Below are positions 55,282 through 64,000 of a stretch of 64,000 nt of DNA, piece by piece. Every line of letters starts with the position of its first letter. Positions within the stretch are counted from its first letter, which is position 1. The translations under genes were made by a program, and so were the position numbers. Under the pieces are notes generated by a model. It was not told where the DNA came from. It saw only the letters and a list, made by a program, of their open reading frames with translations, and made no database searches. Source of the stretch: Clostridiaceae bacterium. Lineage in GTDB: Bacteria > Bacillota > Clostridia > Clostridiales > Clostridiaceae. Location: contig CABIZX010000005.1 of the NCBI GenBank assembly GCA_902363375.1, forward strand, positions 124,001-188,000, read 5' to 3'.

Positions 55282-55959
55282 ATGGAGAATATAAATATAT
55301 TATTAGTTGATGATGAAGAAAACATTAGAAATTTATTAGATGCCTATCTTAGGAAAGAAGGATTTAATATATTTCATAGTTCCAATGGTAAGGAAGCTAT
55401 AGAAATTATAGAAAGGGAATCTATAAACTTAGTAGTATTAGATATAATGATGCCAGTATTAGATGGGTTTGAGACATTGAAAATTATAAGAAATAGGTGG
55501 AATATGCCAGTAGTAATGCTTAGTGCAAAGGAAGAAGAAGAGGATAAGCTTCTGGCTTTAGGATTTGGTGCTGACAATTATGAAACAAAGCCTTTTAGCC
55601 CAAAGGTTTTGGTAGCTAAAATTAAGGCATTAATAAAAAGATTATATGGAAGTAACATAGATAAAAGCTCCGGTATTATTATAGAAAATCTTTATATAGA
55701 TGAAGAGGGGCATAGAGTTATGCTAGGTGATGACGATATTAATCTTTCACCAACAGAGTTTTCACTATTAATATATTTCCTGAAAAATAAAAATATAGTT
55801 TTAACGAGAGAACAAATTCTTACAAAAATATGGGGTTATGATTTTGAAGGAGATATAAGGGTGGTTGATACTACAATTAAGAGACTTAGGGAAAAGCTAA
55901 GGCATATGAGTAAAATCATAGTAACAGTTAGAGGCTTTGGATATAAGATAGAGGTTTAA
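55282..55959 (+). CDS. OmpR-family response regulator
   Basis: From the ATG at 55282 (AAGGAG upstream) it has 225 residues; the ATG at 55249 has no ribosome site. The receiver domain has the acidic pair Asp10/Asp11, phosphoacceptor Asp54 in LVVLDIMMP and the Lys in TKPFSP. The C-terminal winged helix (VRGFGYKIEV at the end) binds DNA. Its kinase starts two bases after the stop. The position between sleC and the H-NOX receptor gives no clear target. Confidence 0.93.
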   Translation: MENINILLVDDEENIRNLLDAYLRKEGFNIFHSSNGKEAIEIIERESINLVVLDIMMPVLDGFETLKIIRNRWNMPVVMLSAKEEEEDKLLALGFGADNYETKPFSPKVLVAKIKALIKRLYGSNIDKSSGIIIENLYIDEEGHRVMLGDDDINLSPTEFSLLIYFLKNKNIVLTREQILTKIWGYDFEGDIRVVDTTIKRLREKLRHMSKIIVTVRGFGYKIEV

Positions 55960-55960
55960 A

Positions 55961-57475
55961 ATGAGTTGGATAATTAATTACTATAAAAGGCTAAAGACAC
56001 TTATAAAAAATAGTATTACCATAAAAATGTTTGTTGTAACAACTATAGTATTTATCACATTTTTAACTATTACACTTTTAAGTCAAAGGACATTATTTGA
56101 AAAAATATATAATGAAAAGAAAGAAGCAGATATAAAAAGTAATGTTATGAAGTTTAGGGAGACTCTAAGTAATCCTAAGGATGAGAGTGAAGTAATAGAG
56201 AGTATTAAACAATTCGAAAACAATTACAATACATCAATAGCTGTGGTAAATCTGAAGAGTGGTATAATGGCAACCTTCAAAACCGAATCCCAAACTATAG
56301 ATAATAAAAACAATGAAATTTTTAATTATGTAATTAATGCTATAAAAACAGACTTAGATTTATTAAATGAAATGTTAAGAAAAGATCAGGTGACTATTTC
56401 CTTTAACGATCAAGAGAATAATAAATATATAGCATCAGCTATTCTAGATAAAAATAATAATATAATAGTTGGTTTTACATCTTTACAATATGTAAAAGAA
56501 GCTATGGGGGTCATAGAAATATTTTATAAGTATTTTTATTTAGGGGCCATAGTTATGATAGTTGTGCTAGCCCTAATATACTCAAAATTTATTACAAACC
56601 CTCTTAAAAAAATAAATAAAGTAGCTGCAAAGATGAGTGAATTAGATTTCAGTGAGAAGTGTAACATAGTATCTCAAGATGAAATTGGAAATCTTGGAGA
56701 AACTTTAAACTTTTTAGGGGAAAACCTGGATAGTGCTTTAAATTCATTAAAGGAAGTTAATAGGAAATTAAAGGGTGATATTGAGAGAGAGAGAAAAATA
56801 GAGAATATGAGAAAGGAATTTATAGCGGATGCATCCCATGAGTTAAAAACTCCAATAACTTTAATAAAGGGGTATGCAGAAGGTATTAAGGATGGAGTAT
56901 TCTTAGAAGGAAATATTGATTCTTCATTAAATGTAATTATAGAAGAATCTGAGAAAATGAGTAATTTAGTAAAGGATATGCTCCAAGTATCATCTTTGGA
57001 AAGTGGGAAAGTAATACTTAATAAAGAATTATTTTTTATTAATAATTTAATAAAAAACGTTGTAAAGAAATTACATCATAGTATCGATAATAAAAATATA
57101 AAAATAAATATGGAACTATACGAAATGCAAGTTTATGGAGATGCATTTAAGATAGAACAAGTGGTAACAAATTTCCTTACCAATGCCATAAGGCACACTG
57201 TTCATGATGGGAGAATATTTATAAAAATGTCCCAAAATAAAAATATGATTGAAGTATCCTTTGAAAATACTGGAGAGCCAATTAAAAACGAATACTTGGA
57301 TAAAATATGGGATAAGTTTTATAAGATAGACAAATCAAGAAATAGGAAAGATGGAGGCACAGGACTTGGATTATCAATTGTTAAAAATATAGTAGAGTTA
57401 CATCAAGGACAATGTGGAGTTGAGAATACTAATATAGGTGTGAAATTCTACTTTACATTACCTGAAAAATGTTAA
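55961..57475 (+). CDS. Sensor histidine kinase, partner of the OmpR-type regulator
   Basis: The 504-residue kinase has TM1 (about 22-41), an extracellular domain (42-190), TM2 (191-210), HAMP, then HisKA with His293 in [11 protein letters not shown]. The ATPase domain follows with the N box [11 protein letters not shown] and the G2 box [10 protein letters not shown]. The signal it detects is unknown. It is translationally linked to the regulator gene; the chemoreceptor follows after 34 bp, probably on the same transcript. Confidence 0.93.
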   Translation: MSWIINYYKRLKTLIKNSITIKMFVVTTIVFITFLTITLLSQRTLFEKIYNEKKEADIKSNVMKFRETLSNPKDESEVIESIKQFENNYNTSIAVVNLKSGIMATFKTESQTIDNKNNEIFNYVINAIKTDLDLLNEMLRKDQVTISFNDQENNKYIASAILDKNNNIIVGFTSLQYVKEAMGVIEIFYKYFYLGAIVMIVVLALIYSKFITNPLKKINKVAAKMSELDFSEKCNIVSQDEIGNLGETLNFLGENLDSALNSLKEVNRKLKGDIERERKIENMRKEFIADASHELKTPITLIKGYAEGIKDGVFLEGNIDSSLNVIIEESEKMSNLVKDMLQVSSLESGKVILNKELFFINNLIKNVVKKLHHSIDNKNIKINMELYEMQVYGDAFKIEQVVTNFLTNAIRHTVHDGRIFIKMSQNKNMIEVSFENTGEPIKNEYLDKIWDKFYKIDKSRNRKDGGTGLGLSIVKNIVELHQGQCGVENTNIGVKFYFTLPEKC

Positions 57476-57509
57476 AGGTTATAGCCATAGAAAAGAGGGG
57501 GTATTAATT

Positions 57510-59294
57510 ATGAAAGGTACAGTTGTATCAATATGGTTAAACACTTGTAGAAAAATATATAGTGATTCACAAGTGAATGAAGCTATGAATTATGCTGGCT
57601 GGGAGACAAGTAAGATATTTTCGCCGCTAGAAGAAGTAGATGATAAAGTAATAGCTAAATTTATATCAAAGCTATCAGAATCAAGAAGTTTAACTAAAGA
57701 AAAGTTATGGAATGAAATAGGTAGAGATAATATACAATCCTTTGTTAAAGTATATCCGGTATACTTTAAAAGAAGAAATGCATATGAATTTTTAAAAACA
57801 TTAAATGATATACATATTGCAATAACTAAGAAAATTCCAGGAGCTAAGCCTCCTAAAGTAGATGTTGTTCAGATATCTAAAACAAAAGCAACGATTACTT
57901 ACTCATCTAGAAGAAAAATGTTTGATTATTTCTTAGGCATGCTTGCGGGTACCTTTGAATATTATAATGAACCATTAGAATTTAAGATTTTAGAGAAATC
58001 AGGAGAGGTGATGAAAGTAGAAATGACTTTTGAAAATGAAATTAATAGTAAAAAAAGCTATAACTTTAATAAAGTTTTATCTTTTGGCTTTATAAAATCA
58101 TTGTCAGCGAAAGCATCAATATTTACTTTTGTACTAACTCTTATTGGATCAATATTAATACTTGGTTTTGAAAGTATAGTTCCTGCTTTAGGAATTACAG
58201 CATTAGCTACAGTAGTGACATTTATAGGTACATATTTATTATTAAAACCTATTAAAGTTATGAAACAGCTACAAGAAGACATGGAAGGTGGAAAAGCATA
58301 TGATGCTATAAGAACTAAAGATGAGCTTGAAGAATTATATGAAAATATTAAAATAGGAGCTTCTACTTCTTCAATGGATATGACAGAATTTGATGCTAAT
58401 GTTAGTGAAATGGTAGAATACCTTAATAAGGTTAAAGCTATATCAGATGTGATGGGGAATTCATCTAAAGAGATATCAATAGTAGTAGAACAAATGTCAG
58501 AAACCAGTGTGGATCAAGCTAATAATACAGAAAGCGTTGCCTCAGGATTAAATGATAATATCAGAGCCTTAAATAACGTAGTGAATAGTGAAGATAAGAA
58601 TAAAGCCTCTATGGAAGAGACTGTAATGAAAATAAGTAAGGGTTTTGATGAGATAAAAACTGTAAGTAATAATATTCAAAGAACATTAGATAAGTTCCAG
58701 GAAGTAAAAGATACGGGAATTAAGTTAAATAATAAAGCTAATGATATTACTAATATAGTATCAATAGTAGCTCAAATTTCTGATATGACTAATCTTCTAG
58801 CTTTAAATGCTTCTATAGAAGCGGCAAGAGCAGGAGAACATGGTAGAGGGTTTGCTGTTGTTGCAGAGGAAGTAAGAAAACTTGCAGAACAAACTAAGGA
58901 TGCTGTTGAAGAAATCAACTTAAACCTTAAGGAGTTTGTAGGAGATATTAAATATACTGTTGATAGTATAGAAGAGCAATGTGTAGCTCTGCAAACACAA
59001 ACTGATGGATTAGAGAGAATTAGAGATATAAGTACTGGTACAACTGAGGCTATTGGTAAAGTGTCAGAGTCAATGATTGCTACAATTAATGATTTAGGCA
59101 GAGAAGTTAAGGCAATAGAAGGAATGTATGATAATGTAGAGTCATTAGCAGCTATAGCAGAAGAAAACTCAGCTTCATCTCAAGAGGTTAGTGCAAGTGT
59201 AACTACTTATACTGATGAAATGATTAAGCTTACTAAAGCTATAGATGAAGTTCAAAGAATTACAGAATATTTTAGAAGCACATTAGATATATAA
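57510..59294 (+). CDS. Methyl-accepting chemotaxis protein with N-terminal H-NOX heme domain
   Basis: The 594-residue receptor starts with an H-NOX domain (1-185) that binds heme through His102 ([10 protein letters not shown]) and holds the propionates with Tyr131, Ser133 and Arg135 (YSSRR); Pro115 is also kept. The distal pocket has Trp9, Asn74 and Tyr140, the residues that give O2 binding in the Thermoanaerobacter tengcongensis protein. Two membrane helices (about 203-222 and 225-248), a HAMP-like linker and an MCP signalling domain ([19 protein letters not shown]) follow. It likely controls motility in response to O2 or NO. It follows the two-component genes closely; ribosome site AGAGGGGG. 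Confidence 0.93.
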   Translation: MKGTVVSIWLNTCRKIYSDSQVNEAMNYAGWETSKIFSPLEEVDDKVIAKFISKLSESRSLTKEKLWNEIGRDNIQSFVKVYPVYFKRRNAYEFLKTLNDIHIAITKKIPGAKPPKVDVVQISKTKATITYSSRRKMFDYFLGMLAGTFEYYNEPLEFKILEKSGEVMKVEMTFENEINSKKSYNFNKVLSFGFIKSLSAKASIFTFVLTLIGSILILGFESIVPALGITALATVVTFIGTYLLLKPIKVMKQLQEDMEGGKAYDAIRTKDELEELYENIKIGASTSSMDMTEFDANVSEMVEYLNKVKAISDVMGNSSKEISIVVEQMSETSVDQANNTESVASGLNDNIRALNNVVNSEDKNKASMEETVMKISKGFDEIKTVSNNIQRTLDKFQEVKDTGIKLNNKANDITNIVSIVAQISDMTNLLALNASIEAARAGEHGRGFAVVAEEVRKLAEQTKDAVEEINLNLKEFVGDIKYTVDSIEEQCVALQTQTDGLERIRDISTGTTEAIGKVSESMIATINDLGREVKAIEGMYDNVESLAAIAEENSASSQEVSASVTTYTDEMIKLTKAIDEVQRITEYFRSTLDI

Positions 59295-59301
59295 TTAATT
59301 T

Positions 59302-59352
59302 AAAAGCATCCTTAAGTAAATCTTATTGATTTATATCTAAGGATGCTTTTCT
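59302..59352. terminator. Bidirectional terminator
   Basis: AAAAGCATCCTTAA (59302-59315) pairs with the complementary TAAGGATGCTTTT ending at 59350, followed by CTTGATTCTTT. Confidence 0.8.
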
Positions 59353-59400
59353 TGATTCTTTATGCAGTTTATATATTAAATATGAAAAGTTTAATCCATT

Positions 59401-60303
59401 CTAAATTCCTTGTAAATTAAAATCTGGTATATATACTGTTGAGTTAGTGCCAGATTCTTGTATGAAAGCATTTTTATAACCTAGATCAACACAATAATCT
59501 ATTAATGAATCATAGTGAGCGGGGTTAAGAGGTTTATTAATTTCAGCATATTCAGATGCTTTAAACATAGGTGTATACTGATTCATTAAACTTAAATATA
59601 CAGAATCTCCGAAAGTCTTATATATATAATCAACTATTTTCTTAGAATCAAATAAAAGTCCTGGCAGCATTAGATGTCTTATAATAACTCCTTTAACCAT
59701 TATATCATCATTGAAAATCGGACTACCTACCTGAGCTACCATTTCTTCAATAACCTCTGAGGCTATATTAAAATAATTAGGAGCAGAGGAATATTTGATT
59801 GCATATTTATCATTGAAATATTTTAAATCAGGGATATATATATCTATGTATTCTTTTAGAGCTTTAATACTTTCTATATTTTCATACCCATTAGAATTGT
59901 ACACTATGGGTATGGTCAATCCATTTTTTTTAGCTATGGATAAAGCACTTATTATTTGAGGTATATAATGAGTGGGATTAACTAAGTTTATATTGTGATA
60001 TCCTCTAGATTGTTGTTCTAAGAAGATTTCACTTAAACGTTCTATTGAAATTTCTTTACCTATATTAGATTGACTAATATCATGGTTTTGACAAAACACA
60101 CATCTAAGATTACAGTTTGAAAAGAAAACTGTACCAGACCCTTTAGGTCCAGATATGCAAGGTTCTTCCCACATATGCCCGTAGGCTTTAGCAACTTTTA
60201 CGGTACCTCCACTTTTACAAAAACCTATCTTTCCAGCATTTCTATTTACACCACAATTACGAGGACATACATTACAATTGTTAAGAGCTGTTAAATCTTT
60301 CAT
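59401..60303 (-). CDS. Radical SAM protein, PflA-like (COG1313 type)
   Basis: The 300-residue protein has the radical-SAM motif C64-x3-C68-x2-C71 (CNLRCVFC), and an extra N-terminal cysteine group Cys10, 13, 17 and 29 (CNVCPRNCGVNR) that may bind another cluster or zinc. It resembles pyruvate formate-lyase-activating-enzyme-like proteins of unknown target. FFSNCN and the following region hold the SAM site. The ribosome site AAGGAGATAACT precedes the ATG. It is the downstream of two minus-strand genes. Function beyond radical chemistry is not known. Confidence 0.82.
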   Translation of the reverse strand: MKDLTALNNCNVCPRNCGVNRNAGKIGFCKSGGTVKVAKAYGHMWEEPCISGPKGSGTVFFSNCNLRCVFCQNHDISQSNIGKEISIERLSEIFLEQQSRGYHNINLVNPTHYIPQIISALSIAKKNGLTIPIVYNSNGYENIESIKALKEYIDIYIPDLKYFNDKYAIKYSSAPNYFNIASEVIEEMVAQVGSPIFNDDIMVKGVIIRHLMLPGLLFDSKKIVDYIYKTFGDSVYLSLMNQYTPMFKASEYAEINKPLNPAHYDSLIDYCVDLGYKNAFIQESGTNSTVYIPDFNLQGI

Positions 60304-60368
60304 AGTTATCTCCTTATATGAAGTTCACAAAACATCAAGTATATTGTGAAAGTTTATGTCTTTAAAAT

Positions 60369-60402
60369 GGATGAACACCACTTTCTTAAGTCGTGTTCAT
60401 CC
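60369..60402 (-). terminator. Hairpin between the transporter and radical-SAM genes
   Basis: GGATGAACAC (60369-60378) pairs with GTGTTCATCC (60393-60402). On the minus strand ATTTTAAAG follows, a weak U-tract, so termination of the upstream gene is only likely. Confidence 0.5.
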
Positions 60403-60460
60403 TATATAACATCAGTATAATTAAAGTAGTGCAAAAAGTGAAGGAAAGTTTAAGATTTAA

Positions 60461-61531
60461 TTATCTTCTTGCTTTTTTCATTTTAAAATAAAAGATAATG
60501 CATTGAATAATAAATATTAAACTTATTATCCCAAAACCAGGATAAAGGAAGGTTATTAGTTGTTTAAATCCTATTTGAGATATTGGTAGAGCTATTAAAA
60601 GAATAAGTATGACACCTCTCTTGTAAGGAATGTTATATTTATTTTCAAGAGTTTTGCCGACACTATAGATATCTGAAACTTCAGTAGAGAACATTTCACA
60701 CCAAATAACACAGAGAAGAAGTATCTGTATTAGAGGTGTAAATTTACTAGCTACAAAAAGTAATGGTATTTCATATTTAAAAATTTCAGGTATATTTGCA
60801 ATTAGCATAGAATTAATTAGGTAAGCAAGCAAAGTGAGTACAAGAGCTCCTATGGTTAGTCCACATATAATGAGACGTTTATTCTTTATTTCCTTACTAA
60901 TTGGCACAAGAACGCCACTACAGGATAACATATTAAATCCTGCATAGAGTAGTGAGGATATAATCCATTGTTTATCTATGATAAGATTTTTGTGTATAGG
61001 TACTTGTCGCATATAATCTATAGACATGGTATCCTTTGAAAAAATAAGATAGAGCACAAATACAGTAATAATTATAGTAGTAAGACTAGGTACTATTATG
61101 GAATTAATAGCTATCAAGCCTTTAGTATCATTTAATAAAGTAATAAGAGCGATTACAGCCATTAATAGTATTCCAACGAATCTCGGAATACCAAAGTGTT
61201 GATAAAGTAAAGCTCCACTTCCAGCAAGAATTATAGCAGCACCTGATATTAAAAAGAAACTGGTAAGATAATCAGTGATTTTGCCAAAGAAACCGGGGCT
61301 TACAAGGGTTATAAAGTCTGTATAGGAATTTAAATCATATTTTATACTTATGGAGACTATGATGGAACTTATTATTATGTAAAGAACTGCACAGAGTAAA
61401 AGTCCATAAAAGCTTGAAAATCCATAGGTCGAGAAAAATTGAGTTATTTCTTGTCCAGAAGCAAGACCAGCACCTACAATTGTACCAATAAATACAGTTG
61501 CAGCCTGAAAAATTAATTTAATATTCTTCAA
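60461..61531 (-). CDS. YkvI-family membrane transporter-like protein
   Basis: The 356-residue protein has ten or so hydrophobic helices. The start FQAATVFIGTIVGAGLASGQEI has the broken-helix Gly motif typical of the LeuT/APC-related fold of Na+-coupled transporters. It matches the Bacillus YkvI group, whose substrate is unknown (relatives carry amino acids). The ribosome site AGGGATA precedes the ATG. The intergenic region upstream has DnaA-box-like repeats. Confidence 0.75.
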   Translation of the reverse strand: MKNIKLIFQAATVFIGTIVGAGLASGQEITQFFSTYGFSSFYGLLLCAVLYIIISSIIVSISIKYDLNSYTDFITLVSPGFFGKITDYLTSFFLISGAAIILAGSGALLYQHFGIPRFVGILLMAVIALITLLNDTKGLIAINSIIVPSLTTIIITVFVLYLIFSKDTMSIDYMRQVPIHKNLIIDKQWIISSLLYAGFNMLSCSGVLVPISKEIKNKRLIICGLTIGALVLTLLAYLINSMLIANIPEIFKYEIPLLFVASKFTPLIQILLLCVIWCEMFSTEVSDIYSVGKTLENKYNIPYKRGVILILLIALPISQIGFKQLITFLYPGFGIISLIFIIQCIIFYFKMKKARR

Positions 61532-61589
61532 AGTTATCCCTCCAAATTATAATAGCTTATATATTTATATTGAAGTCCACAGAAGATTA

Positions 61590-61616
61590 TGTGGAAAACT
61601 ATCAATATGTGGACAA
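61590..61616. repeat. Two DnaA-box-like sites
   Basis: TGTGGAAAA (61590-61598) fits the DnaA R-box consensus read on the minus strand (TTTTCCACA), and TGTGGACAA (61608-61616) has one mismatch; a GTCCACA half-site (61575-61581) faces them. They are between divergent genes. A role in replication-linked control is speculative. Confidence 0.35.
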
Positions 61617-61647
61617 CTTTTTAAACTATTGTTAGTAAATTTTCATT

Positions 61648-61711
61648 TAGTAGATTTTAAAAATTAAAAGAGTTAAACTATAATTAAATAATAGTAGTAG
61701 ATTTTAAAAAT
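61648..61711. repeat. 17-bp direct repeat upstream of the TIGR01212 gene
   Basis: TAGTAGATTTTAAAAAT occurs at 61648-61664 and again at 61695-61711, 47 bp apart, just before the start at 61740. It could be a pair of regulator sites or an AT-rich slippage product. Confidence 0.45.
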
Positions 61712-61739
61712 ATAGAACTAAAGAATAGGAAGATTGAAT

Positions 61740-62669
61740 ATGAAAAAAGATTTTAACGGAAAGAGATATCATAGTTTAAATTACTTTTTAAGAAATAAAT
61801 TTGATGGCCAAAAAACTTTTAAGATATCATTAGATGCAGGATTTACATGCCCCAATAGGGATGGAAAAGTAGCTAGAGGAGGGTGTATATTCTGTTCTGA
61901 AAGAGGGTCAGGAGACTTTGCTGGAGATAGATTGGCATCTATAACAAATCAATTCACCGATATAAAGGAAATGATGAATAAGAAGTGGAAAAATGGAAAA
62001 TATATAGCTTACTTCCAAGCATATACTAACACTTATGCTCCTGTAGAAGTACTAAGAGAAAAATATGATGAAGCTCTATTACAGGATGATGTAGTAGGCC
62101 TTGCTATTGCTACAAGACCAGATTGCTTAGAGGAAGATGTATTAGACTTATTAGAGGAATATTCAAATAAGCTATATACCTGGGTGGAACTTGGGCTTCA
62201 GACTAGTAACGACAATACAGCCACTTTTATTAACAGGGGGTATAAGTTAGAGGTTTTCAAAAAGGCAGTTGAGGAATTACATAAGAGAAACATAGATGTG
62301 GTTGCACATATAATCTTTGGACTTCCAGGGGAGAGTAAGGAAGATATGCTAAACACAGTTAAATATATTTCTAAATTACCTATAAAGGGAGTGAAAATGC
62401 ATCTTCTTCATGTAATGAAAAATACAAGACTTGAAAAACTTTTAAATGAAGGTGAGTTTAAGTTATTAGAAATGGACGAATACATTGATCTTATAACTGA
62501 AGCTATAACTATACTACCTCAGGATGTAGTAATTCACAGGCTTACAGGGGATGCTCCAAGAGATTTATTAGTAGGACCTATGTGGAGCTTAAAGAAATGG
62601 GAAGTATTAAATGCTATAGATGACAAGTTAGAGTCTGAGGACTTATATCAAGGAAAATATTATAAATAG
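61740..62669 (+). CDS. TIGR01212-family radical SAM protein (YtqA-like)
   Basis: From the ATG at 61740 (AGGAAG upstream) it has 309 residues. The cluster cysteines are C37-x11-C49-x2-C52 (CPNRDGKVARGGCIFC), the wider spacing of the Elp3/MiaB-like TIGR01212 group. YFQAYTNTYAPVE, ATRPDCL and HIIFGLPGES are family motifs. The substrate is not certain; recent family members were linked to RNA modification. Followed by a ComB-like gene after 42 bp. Confidence 0.86.
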   Translation: MKKDFNGKRYHSLNYFLRNKFDGQKTFKISLDAGFTCPNRDGKVARGGCIFCSERGSGDFAGDRLASITNQFTDIKEMMNKKWKNGKYIAYFQAYTNTYAPVEVLREKYDEALLQDDVVGLAIATRPDCLEEDVLDLLEEYSNKLYTWVELGLQTSNDNTATFINRGYKLEVFKKAVEELHKRNIDVVAHIIFGLPGESKEDMLNTVKYISKLPIKGVKMHLLHVMKNTRLEKLLNEGEFKLLEMDEYIDLITEAITILPQDVVIHRLTGDAPRDLLVGPMWSLKKWEVLNAIDDKLESEDLYQGKYYK

Positions 62670-62711
62670 GATAAATATTATTTATTTATATAATCATAGG
62701 GGGGATAATAC

Positions 62712-63431
62712 ATGAACATTGATGTAGTTATATCTGCAGAGCATATTAAACCAGAAAAGTTTAAAGGTAGGGTGATAGTTGTTATTGATGTACTAAGAGC
62801 TACTTCAGTAATGGTTACTGCATTAAATAATGGTTGTGATAAAATTATACCTGTAAAAGAGATAGAAGAGGCTATAGATATTGCAAGGGAAGATAGAGAC
62901 TATTATCTTCTAGGAGGAGAACGAGGAGGAGTAAAAATAGAAAACTTTGATTTTTCTAATTCGCCTCTAGATTATACTAGGGAAATAGTAAAAGGAAAAA
63001 GTCTTGTAATGACTACTACAAATGGAACTAGAGCTATTAAAAATAGTGAGGAAGCAGATAGAATATTTATTGCTTCTTTAATTAATGGAAGAGCAGTAGC
63101 AGAAAAGTTAGCTAAGCTAAATAAGGATGTAACCTTTGTAAATGCAGGAACCGATGGAGAGTTCTCCATGGATGATTTTATAACTAGTGGATATATAATT
63201 GACTGTTTAAAAGATATTATAAAAGATGAGTGCACCTTAACAGATATAGCTAAAACCTCAGAATATATTTATAAAACTAATCCGAGCATAATCAGCTTCG
63301 TAAAAGATGCACTTCACTATAAAAGGATGAAGGAGCTTAATTATTACAATGACTTAAGGTATTGCCTTTCAAAGGACTTAGTAAGTATAGTTCCAGAGTA
63401 CAGGGATGGGAAAATAAAAATATATGAATAA
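62712..63431 (+). CDS. comB: ComB-like 2-phosphosulfolactate phosphatase
   Basis: This 239-residue Mg-dependent phosphatase shows VVIDVLRATSVMVTAL, LLGGERGGVKI, MTTTNGTRAI, VNAGTDGEFSMDD of the ComB family, which removes phosphate from 2-phosphosulfolactate in coenzyme M synthesis. Clostridia do not make coenzyme M, so here the substrate is probably a related sulfonate or other phosphoester. The ribosome site AGGGGGGAT precedes the ATG. It may be co-transcribed with the radical-SAM gene upstream. Confidence 0.85.
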   Translation: MNIDVVISAEHIKPEKFKGRVIVVIDVLRATSVMVTALNNGCDKIIPVKEIEEAIDIAREDRDYYLLGGERGGVKIENFDFSNSPLDYTREIVKGKSLVMTTTNGTRAIKNSEEADRIFIASLINGRAVAEKLAKLNKDVTFVNAGTDGEFSMDDFITSGYIIDCLKDIIKDECTLTDIAKTSEYIYKTNPSIISFVKDALHYKRMKELNYYNDLRYCLSKDLVSIVPEYRDGKIKIYE

Positions 63432-63526
63432 TAATAGATTAAATTTATTATTAAATCATGCAAATTACTTTTTATCTATTTAAAAAGAAAAAATTAAACA
63501 ATAAAATTAAAGATTTAAAGTTTCTT

Positions 63527-63724
63527 TTAAGAGCTACTACTTTTAGTAGTTCTTTTTCTTTTAGCTAAAGTCAAGAATATAACCTCGTATATAACAGTAT
63601 ATAAGGTAAAGAGAGCTATGAAAACAATCTGCTCAATACCACTCATTTTAGCAGTAGCAAACAATATTATTATAGGGAAACAGAAAACAATTTGAACAAA
63701 TCGGAGTATAGATAATCCTTTCAT
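63527..63724 (-). CDS. Small membrane protein, 65 residues
   Basis: From the ATG at 63724 (AAGGTGATG upstream) it has two hydrophobic helices (about 7-25 and 32-52) and a basic, Ser-rich tail (KRKRTTKSSSS). I do not recognise the family. Its 3' end overlaps a hairpin terminator. Confidence 0.55.
   Translation of the reverse strand: MKGLSILRFVQIVFCFPIIILFATAKMSGIEQIVFIALFTLYTVIYEVIFLTLAKRKRTTKSSSS
63529..63557. terminator. Terminator between comB and the small membrane protein gene
   Basis: AAGAGCTACTA (63529-63539) pairs with AGTAGTTCTTT (with G·U), followed by TTCTTTT on the plus strand. Confidence 0.65.
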
Positions 63725-64000
63725 AACATCACCTTTTACCAAATATTACTATATTAATATTGTTACACGTTTAGAACCTACATTCAATAAAAACTGTATA
63801 ACAAATTCATACTAGATAATTCTTATATTTTAAAAAAACTAAGGGATAAGATTATATTATGTAAAAATAAGTTCAAATCATAGGATACGACAATAAAAGC
63901 GCATATATAAAATCATAGTTTATGTATTTCTATAAAAAATTTAATAAAGTAGGTTCATATAAGGACAAGCTGAATAAAATATTATTGAGGGGGAATATCT
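63725..64000. other. Gene-free end of the window
   Basis: Upstream region of the small membrane protein gene. AT-rich; the last bases TGAGGGGGAATATCT look like a ribosome binding site of a plus-strand gene that begins outside the window. Confidence 0.4.

Noticed and set aside
1-64000. Prophage, IS element, CRISPR array or integrative element
   Set aside because: No transposase, integrase, phage structural gene, cas gene or regularly spaced repeat was found in any frame.

Overview
The window reads as chromosomal DNA of a spore-forming, strictly anaerobic Firmicute, most likely Clostridium in the narrow sense. The base composition is very AT-rich. Shine-Dalgarno sites are strong, and GTG and TTG starts are common. 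There are germination genes (Csp subtilases, SleC), a membrane pyrophosphatase, HelD, glutaminyl-tRNA synthetase and an H-NOX chemoreceptor. I cannot name the species. I saw no rRNA, tRNA, CRISPR array, insertion sequence or prophage.

Layout: 0-2.3 kb is the end of an anaerobic glycerol-3-phosphate dehydrogenase-like redox operon. 2.4-8.2 kb holds mixed housekeeping genes: a small unknown protein, Ogt-type DNA repair, an M15 peptidase, an amidase-like protein, mannose-6-phosphate isomerase, a siroheme/ferredoxin protein and a DUF1622 membrane protein. 8.3-12.1 kb is a minus-strand pair of Csp-type subtilases. 12.3-15.3 kb holds a TtcA-like tRNA thiolase and the pyrophosphatase. 16.0-23.6 kb is a class I lanthipeptide cluster: lanB on the minus strand, then a 27-codon small ORF, the precursor lanA, lanC and lanT on the plus strand. 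23.7-28.4 kb is accessory: a decayed erythromycin-esterase-like copy beside an intact one, a small unknown ORF, and an ABC exporter that might confer immunity. 28.6-35.3 kb has helD, glnS and a secreted glycoside-hydrolase-like protein with cell-wall-binding repeats. 35.4-42.8 kb is a four-gene ABC importer (DUF3798 lipoprotein, ATPase, two permeases) facing an orphan histidine kinase whose sensor looks like an ABC solute-binding protein. 43.0-50.0 kb has a pentapeptide-repeat/K+-channel fusion, a possible small RNA, a membrane-anchored MutS-like ATPase, a P-loop/LexA-peptidase fusion and glutamate racemase. 50.1-55.1 kb leads into a germination module: cyclophilin, DUF3783, an XRE regulator with a degenerate S24 domain, a Csp protease and SleC. 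55.3-59.3 kb is a two-component system followed by an H-NOX chemoreceptor. 59.4-64.0 kb holds two radical-SAM proteins, a YkvI-like transporter, a ComB-like phosphatase and a small membrane protein.

How genes work together: LanB should dehydrate Ser/Thr in the precursor, LanC should close thioether rings onto its four Cys, and LanT should export it. No leader peptidase, regulator or classical LanFEG/LanI immunity gene is next to them. The Csp protease at 52 kb is expected to activate pro-SleC next door, so that SleC degrades spore cortex during germination. The H-NOX receptor keeps every residue of the known O2-binding pocket, which suggests oxygen-avoidance chemotaxis. The most novel items are the lanthipeptide and its small ORF, the orphan-promoter transcript near 44.2-44.4 kb, and the P-loop/S24 fusion.
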